Below, piece by piece: positions 62,308-64,000 of a stretch of DNA of 64,000 nt. The stretch comes from Hyphomicrobium sp. (GTDB taxonomy: Bacteria; Pseudomonadota; Alphaproteobacteria; Rhizobiales; Hyphomicrobiaceae): assembly GCA_030148725.1 (NCBI GenBank), contig JASBSU010000031.1, forward strand, positions 62,001 to 126,000, in the 5' to 3' direction. The translations under genes were made by a program, and so were the position numbers. Each line of letters opens with the position of its first letter. Position 1 is the stretch's first letter. Below the pieces are notes generated by a model, which saw nothing but the letters and a program-made list of their open reading frames with translations, did not search any database and was not told where the DNA came from.

Positions 62308-63282
62308 TCAGCGCCCGCTGGACACTGCCGCGCGCGCACGCTGCACGTAGTTGGCCAGATGCTCAGCATCAAGGTCACCGCGCGCGACGGCGGCGCGCAC
62401 GGCGCATTTCGGCTCGGCCTCATGCCGGCAGTTGCTGAACTTGCATTCCAAGGCCAAGCCTTCGATGTCGGCGAATGAGTCTTCGGCGGCGCCGTCCGTG
62501 TTCCAAACTTCCACCCCGCGCATTCCCGGCGTGTCGATGATGCAGCCCCCGCCTGGGCGAAGAAAGAGCTGACGATGTGTCGTGGTGTGACGGCCTCGGC
62601 TGTCGTGTTCGCGGACTTCCTGTGTCGCCTGGGCGGCACGTCCCAGCAGCGCGTTCGTCAACGTCGATTTCCCGACGCCCGACGATCCGACGAGAGCAAT
62701 GGTCCGGTTGCCATCGAAATGCCGTTCAACGACGGAGATACGATCATCGTTTGCGCTGATCGCATGAATAGGAACACCCGGCGCGACCTGCGTGATCTGC
62801 TCCAACATCCCGACGACATCGTCGGTGAGATCCGCCTTGTTGAGGACGATGACCGGAGCGGCGGCGCTGTCGGCGACGAGTGCAAGCAGGCGCTCGATGC
62901 GCGGCAAGTTAAAGTCACCATCCGGTGCGGTCACAATGAAAACGGTATCGACATTTGCGGCCAAAAGCTGCGGCCGATTTTCGCCCGAAGCTTTTCGAAT
63001 GAGCGCGCTTGTGCGCGGCATAACCTGCTCGATGGTTGCCGGGCCGTCACCCATTTCCAGCCGCAACGCCACGAAATCCCCAACGCCCGGCAAATCGGAG
63101 CGCAACGTGGCCGCATTTCTCAGGCGACCCGTCATTTCGGCTGAAATTTCGCCTGCGTCGGTGCCAACGCGGAAATGGCTGCGGTGCTCGCTGACGACCC
63201 TGCCGGCGACCAGGTTTTCTGCCGCGCGCGCAGCGAATTCCAGTTGCCGCTGATTATTCCAGCCCAACGTTTCAAGCATCAT
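62308..63282 (-). CDS. rsgA: Ribosome small-subunit GTPase RsgA
   Basis: About 324 residues: an OB-fold N-terminus, a circularly permuted GTPase whose motifs appear in the order NKAD, then GSSGVGKSTLTNAL, then DTPGM, and a C-terminal zinc finger (CKFSNCRHEAEPKCAV). It checks 30S maturation. ATG 63282 is favoured over 63300 because AAAGG lies just upstream; both ATGs give nearly the same protein. Divergent from groES. Confidence 0.95.
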   Translation of the reverse strand: MMLETLGWNNQRQLEFAARAAENLVAGRVVSEHRSHFRVGTDAGEISAEMTGRLRNAATLRSDLPGVGDFVALRLEMGDGPATIEQVMPRTSALIRKASGENRPQLLAANVDTVFIVTAPDGDFNLPRIERLLALVADSAAAPVIVLNKADLTDDVVGMLEQITQVAPGVPIHAISANDDRISVVERHFDGNRTIALVGSSGVGKSTLTNALLGRAAQATQEVREHDSRGRHTTTHRQLFLRPGGGCIIDTPGMRGVEVWNTDGAAEDSFADIEGLALECKFSNCRHEAEPKCAVRAAVARGDLDAEHLANYVQRARAAVSSGR

Positions 63283-63327
63283 GCCTTTACCTTTGGGCAT
63301 CGGAGAATTTCGGGGGTGAAAGCATCG

Positions 63328-63354
63328 TTAGCACTTTGGGGCAAAGAGTGCTAA
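63328..63354. promoter_or_regulatory. CIRCE operator (HrcA site) of groESL
   Basis: TTAGCACTT (63328-63336), nine bases, then GAGTGCTAA (63346-63354), matching the CIRCE consensus TTAGCACTC-N9-GAGTGCTAA with one mismatch. It lies 85 bp before the groES ATG, so groESL should be repressed by HrcA and induced by heat. Confidence 0.95.
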
Positions 63355-63439
63355 AGCTGTCGCTGTGCCGACTAGGGCTGTTTCTAAACGCCCCGAATTG
63401 CGCAACTTTACCCAAAAAATCAGAGATTTGAGGATTTCA

Positions 63440-63754
63440 ATGAAATTCCGGCCCTTGCACGACCGCGTCGTCGTTAAGCGACTCGAGGAGGAAGGCAAGA
63501 GCGCAGGCGGCATCATCATCCCCGATACCGTCAAGGAAAAGCCGATGCGCGGCGAGGTCGTGGCCGTTGGCCCAGGCATTCGCGATGAAAGCGGCAAGAT
63601 CAACCCTCCAGACGTGAAAGCGGGCGATACGGTGCTGTTCGGTAAATGGTCCGGCACCGAGATCAAGGTCGACGGTCAAGACCTGCTTATCATGAAAGAG
63701 ACCGACATCCTCGGCATCCTTGAGGGCGCCGCCAAAATCCAGGCCGCCGCATAA
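63440..63754 (+). CDS. groES: Co-chaperonin GroES
   Basis: 104 residues, the normal length. It starts [18 protein letters not shown], has the mobile loop [17 protein letters not shown] that docks on GroEL, and ends with the usual DILGILE strand. AGGA precedes ATG 63440; the upstream frame to 63365 is not used. Controlled by the CIRCE element and followed 44 bp later by groEL. Confidence 0.97.
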   Translation: MKFRPLHDRVVVKRLEEEGKSAGGIIIPDTVKEKPMRGEVVAVGPGIRDESGKINPPDVKAGDTVLFGKWSGTEIKVDGQDLLIMKETDILGILEGAAKIQAAA

Positions 63755-63792
63755 TAGCGGCACTGCGCCGATCCCTATCCATTCAGGAGTAG

Positions 63793-64000
<208 letters not shown>

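Overview
The window is about 64 kb of GC-rich, densely coding DNA with short intergenic gaps. It looks like a chromosomal segment of an alphaproteobacterium of the Hyphomicrobiales (a Hyphomicrobium-like bacterium is my best guess). The support is family content: a HisZ/short-HisG pair, a Rhizobium-type zinc asparaginase, a TIGR03808-type Tat-exported beta-helix protein, the bacterioferritin/Bfd/Rrf2 iron locus, and CIRCE-controlled groESL. I saw no rRNA, tRNA, CRISPR array or intact mobile element. The only mobile-element trace is a short IS110-type transposase remnant near 43.8 kb.

Layout. 0-10 kb: partial gene, FAD oxidoreductase, ArfB ribosome rescue, DUF2147 protein, cNMP-binding patatin, small hypotheticals, cold-shock-like protein, asparaginase, outer-membrane barrel, Tat beta-helix protein. 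10-18.6 kb: pcp, meaB, a TPR/DUF900 hydrolase, a Cys-repeat secreted protein, a YiiX-like cysteine hydrolase, hisZ-hisG. 18.7-24 kb: a DevBCA-type ABC exporter operon, then three tandem small secreted proteins that share one C-terminal motif and match no family I know. 24-32 kb: Rrf2/Bfd/Bfr iron storage, ampG, glpK, a zinc-ribbon miniprotein, a GntR regulator, and a cyclase/fumarylacetoacetase pair. 32-35 kb: small envelope proteins and a secreted amidohydrolase.

35-43.6 kb is the most unusual block. Six overlapping minus-strand genes run from a receiver-TackOD1 protein through a processive GT2 polysaccharide synthase, an HlyD-type partner, two PAS histidine kinases and a receiver. A further receiver lies just downstream and a divergent receiver-HPt gene sits upstream. 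The arrangement suggests phosphorelay-controlled exopolysaccharide synthesis without a PilZ domain. 43.7-50 kb: IS110 remnant, alpha/beta hydrolase, RND pump with lipoprotein adaptor, and a divergent TetR regulator with two matching 38-bp dyads between them.

50-56.5 kb: a minus-strand set holding a NADAR protein, a secreted protein, a membrane Sel1/TPR protein, two paralogous single-ring AAA+ ATPases (one membrane-anchored) and another membrane protein. It looks like an uncharacterised envelope AAA+ machine. 56.7-64 kb: LuxR-type regulator and hybrid kinase, an RtcB RNA ligase gene broken by an in-frame TAG at codon 34, a transglutaminase-like protein, rsgA, and CIRCE-groES-groEL (the last cut by the window end).
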